Assembly: GCF_900162695.1 (NCBI RefSeq)
Contig: NZ_FUIH01000007.1
Span: 1,674,001-1,738,000, forward strand
Direction of reading: 5' to 3'
DNA length: 64,000 nt
Origin: Virgibacillus siamensis
GTDB taxonomy: Bacteria; Bacillota; Bacilli; Bacillales; Amphibacillaceae
In this document: one piece after another, positions 34,235-43,745 of the stretch
Layout of the letters: the number at the start of each line of letters is the position of its first letter
How positions within the stretch are numbered: position 1 is the stretch's first letter
Program-made: the position numbers and the translations under genes
The notes under the pieces: generated by a model
The model's database searches: none
Seen by the model: only the letters and a program-made list of their open reading frames with translations
Told to the model about the DNA's origin: nothing

Positions 34235-36871
34235 TTATTTTGCATCAAACCAGCTTTCACCATATTCATAATCAACCTTTAACGGTACTGATAATTCAAC
34301 GGTATTTTCCATAACTGCTGGTACTATTTCTTTTAATTTATCGATTTCTTCTTTTGGCGCCTCCAGGATAAGTTCATCATGAACTTGCAGCAGCATACGT
34401 GCATTCAGTTTTTCGTCAAGCAATTTTTCATGCAGATCAATCATAGCTTTTTTAATGATGTCTGCAGCACTCCCTTGTATAGGCGTATTCATTGCAGTTC
34501 GTTCTGCGAAAGACCTCATGTTAAAATTCCTGCTCGTAATGTCTGGTAAATACCTTCTGCGGTTCATGATTGTGGTCACATATCCCTGATGTTTCGCCTC
34601 ATGTACGATTTCATCCATATAATTTTTGACTTCCGGATAACTGTCAAAATAACGTTCAATAAACTTCTTCGCTTCCTTCCGAGTGATGCCAAGACTTTGG
34701 GAAAGTCCATAGTCACTGATTCCATACACTATACCAAAGTTAACCGCTTTTGCCTGCCTGCGCATAATGGATGTCACGTCATTTTCTTCTACATGGAAAA
34801 CATCCATTGCGGTACGTGTGTGGATATCCTGGTCATTTTTAAACGCCTCAGATAACTTTTCATCACCCGCGATATGTGCAAGCACGCGAAGTTCAATCTG
34901 CGAATAGTCAGCTGCAAACATAATCCAGTCCTTTCCAGACGGTACAAAGGCTTGGCGAATTTTACGTCCCTCTTCCAACCGGATTGGGATATTTTGCAGA
35001 TTAGGGTCAATGGAGCTTAAACGGCCTGTCTGTGTAAGTGCCTGATTAAAACGCGTATGGATCTTACACGTATCCTTATCTACCACTTTGAGCAATCCCT
35101 CAATATAAGTTGACTGCAATTTACCAAGCTGTCTGTACAAAAGCAGCTTCTCTATAATTGGGTGCTCGTCTTTAAGCTGTTCAAGGACATCCGCTGCAGT
35201 TGAATAGCCAGTTTTTGTCTTTTTAATTACCGGCAGCTCCAGTTTTTCAAACAGGATTGGTCCGAGCTGTTTCGGGGAATTCAGATTAAACTTCTCTCCG
35301 GCCAGATCATGTACTTCTTTTTCGAGATCATTTAATCGTTGCTTTAAATCTTCACCCATTTTTTCAAGCCTTCCGATGTCCACCAAAACGCCAGTGTGTT
35401 CCATTTCACCAAGGATCAGCGCAAGCGGCATCTCCAATTCCTTTAGGAGTTCATACTGATCATTCTGCTTTAACTCCTCTTCCATTTGCGATTTAACCTG
35501 ATACATCAGATTTGTTTTGCGCACAACATGGTCTGCCAGCACATCTTGTTCCGGGACTTTGGCCTTTGCCCCTTTACCATATACTTCCTCATCATACAAC
35601 ACTTCCGTTCGACCCATTCGATGTCCAATTGCCGGGATATCATGATTATTTTCGGACGGATTTAGAAGATAAGAGCTTAACAGCATATCGAATGCAATCC
35701 CCTTGATGTGAATATCATGTCTTAACAAGGCAACGAGCGTTTTCTTTGCATCAAAAACTATTTTTGACTTGCGGGCATCTTCCAGCCACTCTTTAAACAC
35801 TTTTGACTGTACTGCAGTCTCTGTTGGGATAAAATAGGCATGTTTCTCTGTTACCAGTCCAATCCCTTCAATTGCCGCCTGATGGTAACTGTCGCCAAAC
35901 ATTTCCACGACAAGTGCAGCATGATCAGTCAAAATATCTTCATGTATGTCCTGCAGTATGTCATATTCAATTTCTTTCAGTTCCTGCGATTCTATGGCAC
36001 CTTCTTCAGCACCCTCCACCCTGGACAACAATGATTGGAAACCAAGATTTTTGAATATGGTACTAACCTCGGTGGCAGAGTATCCGCTATAATCCAGTTC
36101 ATCAATCTTCACCTTTATTGGTGAATCAAGCTTTATCGTCACTAATTCCTTACTCATGAACGCTTCGGATTTATGGTTGGACAACTTTTCCTTCAATTTC
36201 TTTCCGCTGATTTCATCAAGGTTCTCATAGACCCTTTCAAGCGTATGATACTGCTTTAGTAGTTTGGTTGCAGTTTTCTGACCAACCCCCGGAACCCCTG
36301 GAATGTTGTCCGAACTGTCTCCCATTAATGCCTTTAAATCAATAATCTGGTCCGGATCGATTTCCATTTTTTCTTTCATGAAAGCTGGTGTATATAATTC
36401 GATATCACTAATGCCTTTTTTCGTCAGATTAACCGTCACTCGATCTGAAGCAAGCTGAAGCAGGTCTTTGTCACCGGAAATAACCGTAACATCCCACTTC
36501 TTATCCTCGGCCTCGCTGGCAAGGGTCCCAATAATATCATCCGCTTCGTATTGTTCCAACTGATAATGCGGAATCTGAAAAGCATCAAGCACTTCTTTAA
36601 GGATTGGAAACTGCTCAGACAACTCCGGCGGTGTCTTTTGACGGCCGCCTTTATACTCTTTATACGTTTCATGTCGGAATGTCGTCTTCCCGGCATCAAA
36701 TGCCACCAGCATATGTGTCGGTTTTTCATCCTCAAGAATTTTTAGAAGCATTGTCGTAAAACCGTAAACTGCATTTGTATAAACACCTTTATCATTATTC
36801 AACAAAGGCAAGGCAAAAAACGCGCGGTAAATGATGCTGTTTCCATCAATGAGCACCAGTTTTTCAGCCAT
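34235..36871 (-). CDS. polA: DNA polymerase I
   Basis: An 878-residue Pol I (B. subtilis 880). The 5'-3' exonuclease/flap domain is at about 1-290 (LIDGNSIIYRAFFALP, GDKDLLQL, LMGDSSDNIPGVPGVGQKTA). The middle 3'-5' exonuclease-like domain lacks the DxE motif (the equivalent reads LVVEMFGDS), so proofreading is probably absent, as in other Bacillus enzymes. The polymerase domain has motif A DYSQIELRVLAHIAGD, motif B RRQAKAVNFGIVYGIS and motif C VHDELILE. The ATG at 36871 is preceded by GGAGGAG. It acts in Okazaki fragment processing and repair. Confidence 0.97.
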   Translation of the reverse strand: MAEKLVLIDGNSIIYRAFFALPLLNNDKGVYTNAVYGFTTMLLKILEDEKPTHMLVAFDAGKTTFRHETYKEYKGGRQKTPPELSEQFPILKEVLDAFQIPHYQLEQYEADDIIGTLASEAEDKKWDVTVISGDKDLLQLASDRVTVNLTKKGISDIELYTPAFMKEKMEIDPDQIIDLKALMGDSSDNIPGVPGVGQKTATKLLKQYHTLERVYENLDEISGKKLKEKLSNHKSEAFMSKELVTIKLDSPIKVKIDELDYSGYSATEVSTIFKNLGFQSLLSRVEGAEEGAIESQELKEIEYDILQDIHEDILTDHAALVVEMFGDSYHQAAIEGIGLVTEKHAYFIPTETAVQSKVFKEWLEDARKSKIVFDAKKTLVALLRHDIHIKGIAFDMLLSSYLLNPSENNHDIPAIGHRMGRTEVLYDEEVYGKGAKAKVPEQDVLADHVVRKTNLMYQVKSQMEEELKQNDQYELLKELEMPLALILGEMEHTGVLVDIGRLEKMGEDLKQRLNDLEKEVHDLAGEKFNLNSPKQLGPILFEKLELPVIKKTKTGYSTAADVLEQLKDEHPIIEKLLLYRQLGKLQSTYIEGLLKVVDKDTCKIHTRFNQALTQTGRLSSIDPNLQNIPIRLEEGRKIRQAFVPSGKDWIMFAADYSQIELRVLAHIAGDEKLSEAFKNDQDIHTRTAMDVFHVEENDVTSIMRRQAKAVNFGIVYGISDYGLSQSLGITRKEAKKFIERYFDSYPEVKNYMDEIVHEAKHQGYVTTIMNRRRYLPDITSRNFNMRSFAERTAMNTPIQGSAADIIKKAMIDLHEKLLDEKLNARMLLQVHDELILEAPKEEIDKLKEIVPAVMENTVELSVPLKVDYEYGESWFDAK

Positions 36872-36971
36872 ATGTACTTCTCCTCCAATCAAACCGTTAT
36901 AATCGCTAAACTTATTTTATCATTGAATAAGAGAGATTGAAAAAGTTATCCTTTAGGTCTTTTGTGGAACC

Positions 36972-36998
36972 AAAAAAACATCCTCGATCAGGATGTTA
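36972..36998 (-). terminator. Terminator of phoPR
   Basis: Minus strand: AACATCCT, loop, AGGATGTT, then a run of T. It overlaps the phoR stop codon. Confidence 0.85.
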
Positions 36999-38360
36999 TT
37001 TTGGGAAATAGACGTGAAAAGTTGATCCTTTATTCAGTTCACTATCCACTGTTATTTTTCCGCCATGTACTTCAACGATATGCTTTAAGATGGAGAGACC
37101 CAATCCGGTTCCGCCAGTATTTCTGCTGCGGGCTTTATCGACCCGGTAAAAGCGCTCGAATATTCTCGGAATCGCATCCTTATGAATTCCAATTCCAGTA
37201 TCCGTAACATATATATGGACGAAATCATCTGTTTCATCCGCATTCAATGATACACGTCCATTTTCGGATGTATAGCTGATTGCATTCATCAGCAAATTCA
37301 TAATCACCTGTTTGACTCCTTCACGTTCAGCTTGAAACACGATGTTTTCAGCAATTTCTACGGAAAGTGTAATTTTCTTTTTTTCTGCCGACTGATTTAC
37401 GATTGGTATTATTTCATTGATCAGCACATCCAAATTTACATCTCTTTTTGAAACTTGATACGCTTCTTTTTCAAGCTTGGAAAGAGTCAATAAATCCTCT
37501 ATCAATCCCTGCAAACGTGCGCTTTCATCATTAATAATCATTAAAAAGTTGTGGAGTGTTTCTGGATCTTCCTTCGCACCTTCAAGTAAGGTTTCGGCAA
37601 AACCCTTTATGGACGTAATCGGCGTTTTTAATTCGTGTGAAACATTAGCTACGAAATCCTTCCGCGTTAATTCCAGTTTCTTCAAATGTGTAATATCATA
37701 CAAAACAAGTACAGCACCCTTCAGCATATTTCGCTCATTGAAGATAGGTGCCCCAACAATCTCCAGATACTTTTTATCGTTTTCCACAACTTGCGTAAAG
37801 GACTCTTTCACATTTTTTTCATACAGAAAGGTTTGCTGGACGGTTTCATGTATCCGCTCATTCTCCAGTACATCGTAATACAAATATCCAATATAGTCGT
37901 GTTGGCCCCCGCCAAACATAGTGATGAATTTCCGGTTAACCAGATGAATATATCCCTTCTCATCCAGAAGGACAAGACCGCTTTCCATATTATCGATGAC
38001 GGTGGAAAGCTGCTTCTCCTGCATTTGTTCATGAATCGCAAATTCACTCAAGTTTCGTGCCAGAATGTTTATTTTATTGTTTAATTCCGCAACATTTCCT
38101 TCGGCACTATGATGAATGCGTGCGCTGTAATTTCCTTTGACAAGCTCATTGACTGTCCTTGTAGCTTTTTTAATTGGTTTCATATATTTATCATAAAGAT
38201 GAAGCATGATCAGCAGCAGTATGACAAACTCCACTACCAGAATAGCACCCAGAATAATATATTCATCAGTAGTTTGTGCCAGCAAAACTCCTGTTATAAT
38301 GACTAACACAAAAATTCCGACGACATATGCAAATAATGGTCTCGAAAATATGGCCCGCAT
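36996..38360 (-). CDS. phoR: Phosphate-responsive sensor histidine kinase PhoR (short form)
   Basis: A 454-residue histidine kinase, the partner of the PhoP gene directly upstream (stop/start overlap). Two membrane helices lie at about 9-28 and 35-54 with only about six residues between them. B. subtilis PhoR (579) has an extracytoplasmic domain there, so this protein lacks it. HAMP-like (about 55-108) and PAS (about 115-225) domains follow, then the H-box FVANVSHELKTPITS with His242 and the N, G1, F and G2 boxes (VIMNLLMNAISY, VTDTGIGI, FERFYR, GTGLGLSI). All catalytic motifs are intact. Sensing is probably through the PAS domain, as reported for B. subtilis. Confidence 0.93.
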   Translation of the reverse strand: MRAIFSRPLFAYVVGIFVLVIITGVLLAQTTDEYIILGAILVVEFVILLLIMLHLYDKYMKPIKKATRTVNELVKGNYSARIHHSAEGNVAELNNKINILARNLSEFAIHEQMQEKQLSTVIDNMESGLVLLDEKGYIHLVNRKFITMFGGGQHDYIGYLYYDVLENERIHETVQQTFLYEKNVKESFTQVVENDKKYLEIVGAPIFNERNMLKGAVLVLYDITHLKKLELTRKDFVANVSHELKTPITSIKGFAETLLEGAKEDPETLHNFLMIINDESARLQGLIEDLLTLSKLEKEAYQVSKRDVNLDVLINEIIPIVNQSAEKKKITLSVEIAENIVFQAEREGVKQVIMNLLMNAISYTSENGRVSLNADETDDFVHIYVTDTGIGIHKDAIPRIFERFYRVDKARSRNTGGTGLGLSILKHIVEVHGGKITVDSELNKGSTFHVYFPK

Positions 38361-39052
38361 TACTCAGGTTCCTCCATTTTATATCCTAATCCCCGGACCG
38401 TTTTAATATAGACCGGTTTTTTCGTTACTGGTTCAATTTTTTCCCGAAGATGGCTGACATGCACATCAACAATCCGTGTATCCCCTGCAAAATCATAGTT
38501 CCATACAGCACTTAACAATTGATCCCTGGAAAGAATCTTCCCTTTATGTGCTGCCAGATAATAGAGCAGTTCAAACTCTTTTCTGGTAAAAGTAAGGATT
38601 TCATCATGCATTTCAGCTTCATAGCGTTCCGGATATATTGTCAATTTTCCAATCTGCAAAGATGAAAAACTGTGTTCCTCCACCTTGGCAGCCCGTCTTA
38701 AAATTGCCTTTATCCGGGCAACAACCTCTTTTGGACTGAAGGGTTTTGTCAAATAGTCATCTGCACCAAGTTCCAACCCCAATACTTTATCAAACTCATC
38801 ATCTTTGGCGGTCAGCATTAAAATAGGTACATCAATTTTGTTATTGCGTAAGTGTTTACACACATCCATTCCATCCATTTCCGGGAGCATTAAATCAAGA
38901 ATAACCAAATCATAATGGTTCTGTTCGACCATATTGACCGCTTCGCGACCGTCAAAAGCTACATCGGCCTCAAATCCCGCCTGTTCTACGTTAAATTTCA
39001 ACAAGGTAACAATCGATTTTTCATCATCAACGATAAGAATTCTTTTTCCCAT
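38360..39052 (-). CDS. phoP: Phosphate response regulator PhoP
   Basis: A 230-residue OmpR-type response regulator. The receiver has acidic DDE near 9-11, the phosphorylation site Asp53 in VILDLMLPEMDG, the Thr in LMLTAKDDEF and Lys in LTKPFSP. The winged-helix DNA-binding domain spans about 130-228 (LTFTRKEFELLYYLAAHKGKILSRDQLLSAVWNYDFAGDTRIVDVHVSHLREKIE). It regulates phosphate-starvation genes with PhoR. The ATG at 39052 matches the family start, with GGATGGGG upstream; the frame from 39097 is rejected. A TTCACA-N17-TATGAT promoter precedes it. Confidence 0.95.
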   Translation of the reverse strand: MGKRILIVDDEKSIVTLLKFNVEQAGFEADVAFDGREAVNMVEQNHYDLVILDLMLPEMDGMDVCKHLRNNKIDVPILMLTAKDDEFDKVLGLELGADDYLTKPFSPKEVVARIKAILRRAAKVEEHSFSSLQIGKLTIYPERYEAEMHDEILTFTRKEFELLYYLAAHKGKILSRDQLLSAVWNYDFAGDTRIVDVHVSHLREKIEPVTKKPVYIKTVRGLGYKMEEPE

Positions 39053-39088
39053 ATTTACCCCATCCCTGCTGCAACATGTGTTATATTC

Positions 39089-39117
39089 ATCATACAATGA
39101 ATGGGAACAGATGTGAA
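39089..39117 (-). promoter_or_regulatory. Sigma-A promoter of phoPR
   Basis: TTCACA (39117-39112), 17 bp, TATGAT (39094-39089), about 37 bp before the PhoP start codon. TTTACA occurs 10 bp upstream of the -35, but the spacing does not make a convincing PhoP box. Confidence 0.6.
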
Positions 39118-39176
39118 CACGATGCCATGTAAAGATTAATTTACAAAGTATAATCTCATCATCACAAAATTATCGT

Positions 39177-39653
39177 TTAAAAGAAATTCTTTAATGAACG
39201 ACCGCTGATAGATTCCGGTTCATAGGAAGGAATCACATTCAGTTTACCATGAACAACTTCATCACCATCATTATCGTATGCAATGACAGACATTGTTGCC
39301 TGGTGTGCGTCCCGATCAACTGCGATAATTTCAAGATTGAATGTTATTTCCGTATAATGATAGACAGGTTTTGGAAACGACATCTCATGTCTTGTGATAT
39401 GACTTCCTGGCCCGGGGAGATGCATGGAAACAATTGATGCTGCCATCCCAAACAACATTACAACCGGAACAATCGGCTGTTGATACGGTGTTTCAGATGC
39501 ATAATCATGTTGTAAATATAATGGATTTGCGTCATCTGTCAATCCCAAATACAATAACAAGTCGCGATCCTCAATTACCCTTGTCGCCGTATAATAATCC
39601 CCCACTTCCAATGTATCAATCTGTTTACCAAGCTTTCTCTTTTTTTCTGCCAC
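39177..39653 (-). CDS. MaoC-like hotdog dehydratase
   Basis: A 158-residue single-domain hotdog protein of the MaoC/(R)-enoyl-CoA hydratase type. The N-terminal VGDYYTATRVIEDRDLLLYLGLTDDANPLYLQHDYA is the family signature, with Asp and the HD-like pair at QHDYA; a second conserved block is PVVMLFGMAASIVSMHLPGPGSHITRHEMSFPKPVY. It may act on acyl-CoA substrates, but the substrate is not known. It lies between phoP and the icd operon in the same direction. A plausible ribosome site (GAGGGG) precedes the ATG. Confidence 0.82.
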   Translation of the reverse strand: MAEKKRKLGKQIDTLEVGDYYTATRVIEDRDLLLYLGLTDDANPLYLQHDYASETPYQQPIVPVVMLFGMAASIVSMHLPGPGSHITRHEMSFPKPVYHYTEITFNLEIIAVDRDAHQATMSVIAYDNDGDEVVHGKLNVIPSYEPESISGRSLKNFF

Positions 39654-39717
39654 AATTACCCCTCCATTCGTGTAAGCGCTTACTATTATACCAAAAATAA
39701 GCCAGTCTGACTAAATA

Positions 39718-39764
39718 AAAAAACCCTCCTTCATACAGTGTTCCTGCACAAAGAAGGGTTTTCG
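39718..39764 (-). terminator. Terminator of citZ-icd
   Basis: Minus strand: AAAACCCTTCTT, loop, GAAGGAGGGTTTTTTT. It lies about 35 bp after the icd stop. Confidence 0.88.
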
Positions 39765-39798
39765 ATTCAAACCAACTGCATCCTGACAGTGGGAAGAG

Positions 39799-41070
39799 TT
39801 AGTCCATATTTTTAATTAATTCATCACCGAATTCAGAGCATTTCACTTCGGTTGCACCATCCATCAAACGAGCGAAATCATACGTTACAACCTTTGATGC
39901 GATTGTTTTATCCATTGCTTTTGTAATAAGATTTGCTGCTTCTCTCCACTCCAGATGTTCAAGCATCAATACTGCGGAAAGAATAACGGATGAAGGATTT
40001 ACCTTGTCCATTCCAGCATACTTAGGTGCTGTACCATGTGTAGCTTCAAAAATCGCATGGCCGGTATCATAGTTAATGTTTGCACCTGGTGCAATTCCAA
40101 TTCCGCCTACTTGTGCTGCCAACGCATCGGAAATGTAGTCACCGTTCAGGTTCATCGTTGCCACAACGTCAAATTCATTCGGACGGGTAAGAATTTGCTG
40201 CAGGAAGATATCGGCGATTGCATCTTTAACAAGAATTTTTCCGGATGCCAATGCTTCATCCTGTGCTTTATTTGCTGCATCTTTTCCATCTTTTTCAACG
40301 ATCCGGTCGTATTCTGCCCATGTGAATACTTTGTCACCGTATTCCTGCTCAGCAACTTCATATCCCCATGCTTTGAATGAACCTTCCGTAAACTTCATGA
40401 TGTTACCTTTATGTACCAAAGTAACACTTTTACGTCCCTCATTCAATGCATATTCAATGGATGCACGTACAAGACGTTTCGTTCCTTCTTCAGAAACAGG
40501 CTTCACACCAATTCCGGATGTTTCAGGGAATCGGATGTTGTTCACACCCATTTCATTCTTCAAAAAGTCAATCACCTTTTTAACTTCGTCTGATCCCTTT
40601 TGCCATTCGATGCCTGCATAAATATCCTCCGTATTTTCACGGAAAATTACCATATCAACGTCTTCCGGACGTTTAACCGGTGATGGAACACCTGTAAAAT
40701 AACGGACCGGACGCAAACATGTGAACAAGTCCAATTTTTGGCGAAGTGCCACATTCAACGAACGAATCCCGCCGCCGATTGGTGTAGTAAGTGGTCCTTT
40801 AATAGCAATCTTATATTTATCAATCATGTCCAATGTATCTTGCGGAAGCCATTCCCCAGTCTTATCATATGCTTTTTGACCTGCATATACTTCGGTCCAC
40901 TGAATTTCTTTCTCACCGTTATATGCCTTTTGAACCGCTGCTTCGATTACCCTTCGTGCAGCTGCCCAAATATCAGGACCGGTTCCGTCTCCTTCGATGA
41001 ATGGAACGATTGGCGTATTTGGAACGGTCATTTTTCCGTTCTCAACAGTAATTTTTTCTCCTTGTGTCAT
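39799..41070 (-). CDS. icd: Isocitrate dehydrogenase (NADP)
   Basis: A 423-residue Icd, the same length as B. subtilis CitC/Icd, which oxidises isocitrate to 2-oxoglutarate in the TCA cycle. The phosphorylatable Ser and substrate site are in GGIRSLNVALRQ, with ENTEDIYAGIEW, the metal-binding Asp region MNLNGDYISD, and the NADP-binding HGTAPKYAG. Active-site residues are intact. AGGAGG is 6 bases before the ATG. It follows citZ by 97 bp that contain a hairpin. No mdh gene follows, unlike the citZ-icd-mdh order of B. subtilis. Confidence 0.97.
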   Translation of the reverse strand: MTQGEKITVENGKMTVPNTPIVPFIEGDGTGPDIWAAARRVIEAAVQKAYNGEKEIQWTEVYAGQKAYDKTGEWLPQDTLDMIDKYKIAIKGPLTTPIGGGIRSLNVALRQKLDLFTCLRPVRYFTGVPSPVKRPEDVDMVIFRENTEDIYAGIEWQKGSDEVKKVIDFLKNEMGVNNIRFPETSGIGVKPVSEEGTKRLVRASIEYALNEGRKSVTLVHKGNIMKFTEGSFKAWGYEVAEQEYGDKVFTWAEYDRIVEKDGKDAANKAQDEALASGKILVKDAIADIFLQQILTRPNEFDVVATMNLNGDYISDALAAQVGGIGIAPGANINYDTGHAIFEATHGTAPKYAGMDKVNPSSVILSAVLMLEHLEWREAANLITKAMDKTIASKVVTYDFARLMDGATEVKCSEFGDELIKNMD

Positions 41071-41133
41071 AAAAATTCCTCCTAATCATCTTTCATACAT
41101 TTGCTATTCTATCATATTGCATCCAATCATGGT

Positions 41134-41156
41134 AATAGCCGGAGTTACCGGCTATT
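41134..41156 (-). promoter_or_regulatory. Intercistronic hairpin between citZ and icd
   Basis: A perfect 9-bp stem, AATAGCCGG with CCGGCTATT, and a 5-base loop, starting about 10 bp after the citZ stop. There is no T-run, so it is more likely an RNA stability or processing element than a terminator. Confidence 0.6.
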
Positions 41157-41167
41157 TCAAATACTCC

Positions 41168-42283
41168 CTACCGCTCTTCAATCGGCTTATATGCTTGTGT
41201 TTGCGGACCAACATAATATGCACGAGGACGAATTAGACGATTGTTGTCATATTGCTCAAGAATGTGTGCCAGCCATCCGGAAGCACGACTCGTAGCAAAG
41301 ATCGGCGTAAACAAATCATGATCAATTCCCAGGCTGTGATAAACGGACGCTGAATAAAAGTCAACATTTGCCGGGAGACCTTTCTCTTCTTTAACAAAAT
41401 CTTCAATTTTAACGGACATATTATACCATTTAGATTGTCCGCTGGTTTTTGTTAACTCGCGGGACATTTTTTTCAAATGTTTGGCACGTGGGTCACCGTT
41501 TTTATAAACCCTATGTCCCATACCCATGATTTTTTCTTTTTTGTCCATTTTATCTTTTATATATGGAATGGCATTTTCTTCTTCGCCAATTTCAGTCAGC
41601 ATTGCCATAACACGCTCATTCGCACCGCCATGCAATGGTCCTTTAAGCGCACCGATTGCGGCAGTAATACCTGAATAGATATCCGAAAGGGTTGCTACAC
41701 AGACCCGGGCCGTAAATGTCGATGCATTTAATTCATGATCCGCATGCAGAACCAAAGCTTTATTGATAGCTTCAACTTCAACATCTTCAGCTTCTTTCCC
41801 ATTCAGCATATAAAGAAAGTTAGCAGCAAAGCTTAGTTCTTTTTTAGGCTTAACCGGATCCTGTCCTTTACGAATTCGTGCAAATGCCGTAACAATCGTT
41901 GCAATTTTAGCCTGAATGCGAATTGCCTTACGCTTATTTGCCTCAGGTTCCATGACATCTGCCTCATTATCATACAATCCCAGGATGGAAACTGCTGTAC
42001 GTAATGCTGCCATTGGATGTACTGTAGATAAATCATAGGAACGCAAATGATCAATTACTGCTTCCGGCAATTCCATTTCTGCTGCCAGGTCAGCTTTAAA
42101 TGCATCCAGTTCAGATTCTGTTGGTAATTTAAGATTCCATAATAAATAAACTACCTCTTCAAAACTGGAATTATCTGCCAAGTCATCAATTTTATAACCG
42201 ACGTATGTCAGTTGATCATCAATAATTGAACTGATTGACGATTGCGTTGCGACAACTCCTTCTAAACCTTTAGTTGTTGCCAT
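41168..42283 (-). CDS. citZ: Citrate synthase
   Basis: A 371-residue citrate synthase of the short Gram-positive type (B. subtilis CitZ 372). Catalytic histidines are in LHADHELNAST and GPLHGGANE, and the Asp in YSASVYHSLGID. The conserved MGMGHRVYKNGDPRAKHLK is the CoA and citrate region. It condenses oxaloacetate and acetyl-CoA. AAAGGAGAGGG precedes the ATG. A cre-like site and candidate promoter lie in the 347-bp region upstream, in line with carbon catabolite control known for citZ. Confidence 0.97.
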   Translation of the reverse strand: MATTKGLEGVVATQSSISSIIDDQLTYVGYKIDDLADNSSFEEVVYLLWNLKLPTESELDAFKADLAAEMELPEAVIDHLRSYDLSTVHPMAALRTAVSILGLYDNEADVMEPEANKRKAIRIQAKIATIVTAFARIRKGQDPVKPKKELSFAANFLYMLNGKEAEDVEVEAINKALVLHADHELNASTFTARVCVATLSDIYSGITAAIGALKGPLHGGANERVMAMLTEIGEEENAIPYIKDKMDKKEKIMGMGHRVYKNGDPRAKHLKKMSRELTKTSGQSKWYNMSVKIEDFVKEEKGLPANVDFYSASVYHSLGIDHDLFTPIFATSRASGWLAHILEQYDNNRLIRPRAYYVGPQTQAYKPIEER

Positions 42284-42630
42284 AACAAACCCTCTCCTTT
42301 TTCTATGAATTGTTCATTAGCTTAGGTAAAATAATTATAAGTATATTGGACAATATTCTTACAATATAACATTGTCATCCCCACGGACAATTATAAAGTA
42401 TTATGTTCATAATGTGAATTGAAACCGATTAAACCGGCCAATATTTTTAGCCTGAAGCAACATAACAAAGCGGATATATTCTGTTTCAATACACAAAATA
42501 GCTCTTCCATGATTTTTTCCGGTCTTTTGAACTTCAATTGATTACTTTTTGTAACAAATTCATGAATGACATATTCACGTCATCAGTAAACATAACATAA
42601 TACTGGTACTTAATACGTGGATAGGCGGGG
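42284..42630. promoter_or_regulatory. Divergent citZ/ytvI promoter region with a cre-like site
   Basis: TGAAACCGATTAAA at 42420-42433 matches 13 of 14 positions of the CcpA cre consensus TGWAANCGNTNWCA. For citZ a possible promoter TTGTCC-N16-TATATT lies downstream of it on the minus strand (about 42391-42364). No ORF or terminator was seen in the rest of the gap. Confidence 0.55.
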
Positions 42631-43743
42631 ATGACAGTGGACAAGCACTTCCTTCACCAGCTTTTGCGATTCTGTTTAGTTATCACATTACTCATAACAG
42701 GAATATTACTATTGCATTACTCTTTTATATACCTATACCCGTTTATTCTTGCTGGTATTCTTTCCTTTCTGCTTCATCCGCTCGTGACATTAACCGAGAA
42801 AATACTGAAAATGCCGCGTCCGCTTGCTTCTTTCACGGTGCTGACGACTTCTTTACTCTTGTTAACCGCAATTATCGTATTTGTTGTAGTGGAATTTATC
42901 CAAGGCAGTGCATATCTTGCAGAAAGCATACCAGCGCATTTTCAATCTTTCATCCATGAACTCGAGCACATGGTGGAGGAAAAAGTACTGCCTTTTTATC
43001 ATAAACTTACATCTTTTTTTCATACATTAAATCCGACGCAGCAGGAGGCTATTAATAATTATGTAACCGAACTTATTGATCAGTTCGCAATTATCGGCAC
43101 GAATATCCTGTACAGCATCCTGATGTCTATACCCCATACATTATCAATGCTGCCGGGATCAGTGGCAGCATTGATGTTTATCGTAATCGCATCATATTTC
43201 ATCATTAATGATTGGAATGCCATTGGCAGATCCATAAAAAAACGAATACCGAACACTGCACATGAGTCATTCGAAACCATCTGGAAACATTTGAAAAAAG
43301 CAATTTTCGGGTTTCTAAAAGCACAATTAATCCTTATTTCGCTAACAACAATCATTATTTATACCGGTCTTCTGATAATCGGTAATCCATATCCGTTGAC
43401 TGTTGCATTGTTGGCTGCATTGGTTGATATTCTTCCGCTTGTCGGAACCGGCATTATTTTTATTCCATGGATTGTTTATGTGTTTTTGACCGGTGATTAT
43501 GAACTGACGATTTCCTTGTCTGTATTATACATGACTGTCGTAATCCAGCGGCAATTGCTCGAACCAAAAATCATCTCCAGCAGTATTGGATTGAACCCTT
43601 TGGCGGTATTGATTGTACTATTTGCCGGCTTAAAAATATGGGGAATCGCTGGTTTATTCATTGGACCATTTTTGCTCATCCTGTTTCAGGCATTCCGAGA
43701 GGCTGGCGCCATTCATTATATATGGCACTTTATCAAAGGGTAG
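42631..43743 (+). CDS. ytvI: AI-2E family transporter / sporulation membrane protein YtvI
   Basis: A 370-residue polytopic protein of the AI-2E transporter (UPF0118) family, corresponding to B. subtilis YtvI (371). Hydrophobic helices lie at about 8-50 (two), 60-82, 155-190, 225-262, 268-300 and 310-360. The typical C-terminal block PLTVALLAALVDILPLVGTGIIFIPW and LEPKIISSSIGLNPLAVLIVLFAGLKIWGIAGLFIGP is present. The substrate is unknown. A GTG at 42637 is an alternative start, because GGCGGGG adjoins the ATG. The 3' end faces fxsA with two bases between. Confidence 0.9.
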   Translation: MTVDKHFLHQLLRFCLVITLLITGILLLHYSFIYLYPFILAGILSFLLHPLVTLTEKILKMPRPLASFTVLTTSLLLLTAIIVFVVVEFIQGSAYLAESIPAHFQSFIHELEHMVEEKVLPFYHKLTSFFHTLNPTQQEAINNYVTELIDQFAIIGTNILYSILMSIPHTLSMLPGSVAALMFIVIASYFIINDWNAIGRSIKKRIPNTAHESFETIWKHLKKAIFGFLKAQLILISLTTIIIYTGLLIIGNPYPLTVALLAALVDILPLVGTGIIFIPWIVYVFLTGDYELTISLSVLYMTVVIQRQLLEPKIISSSIGLNPLAVLIVLFAGLKIWGIAGLFIGPFLLILFQAFREAGAIHYIWHFIKG

Positions 43744-43745
43744 GG

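Noticed and set aside
39112..39145. PhoP box upstream of phoP
   Set aside because: TTTACA and TTCACA are present, but their 16-bp offset does not match the 11-bp periodicity of PhoP boxes.
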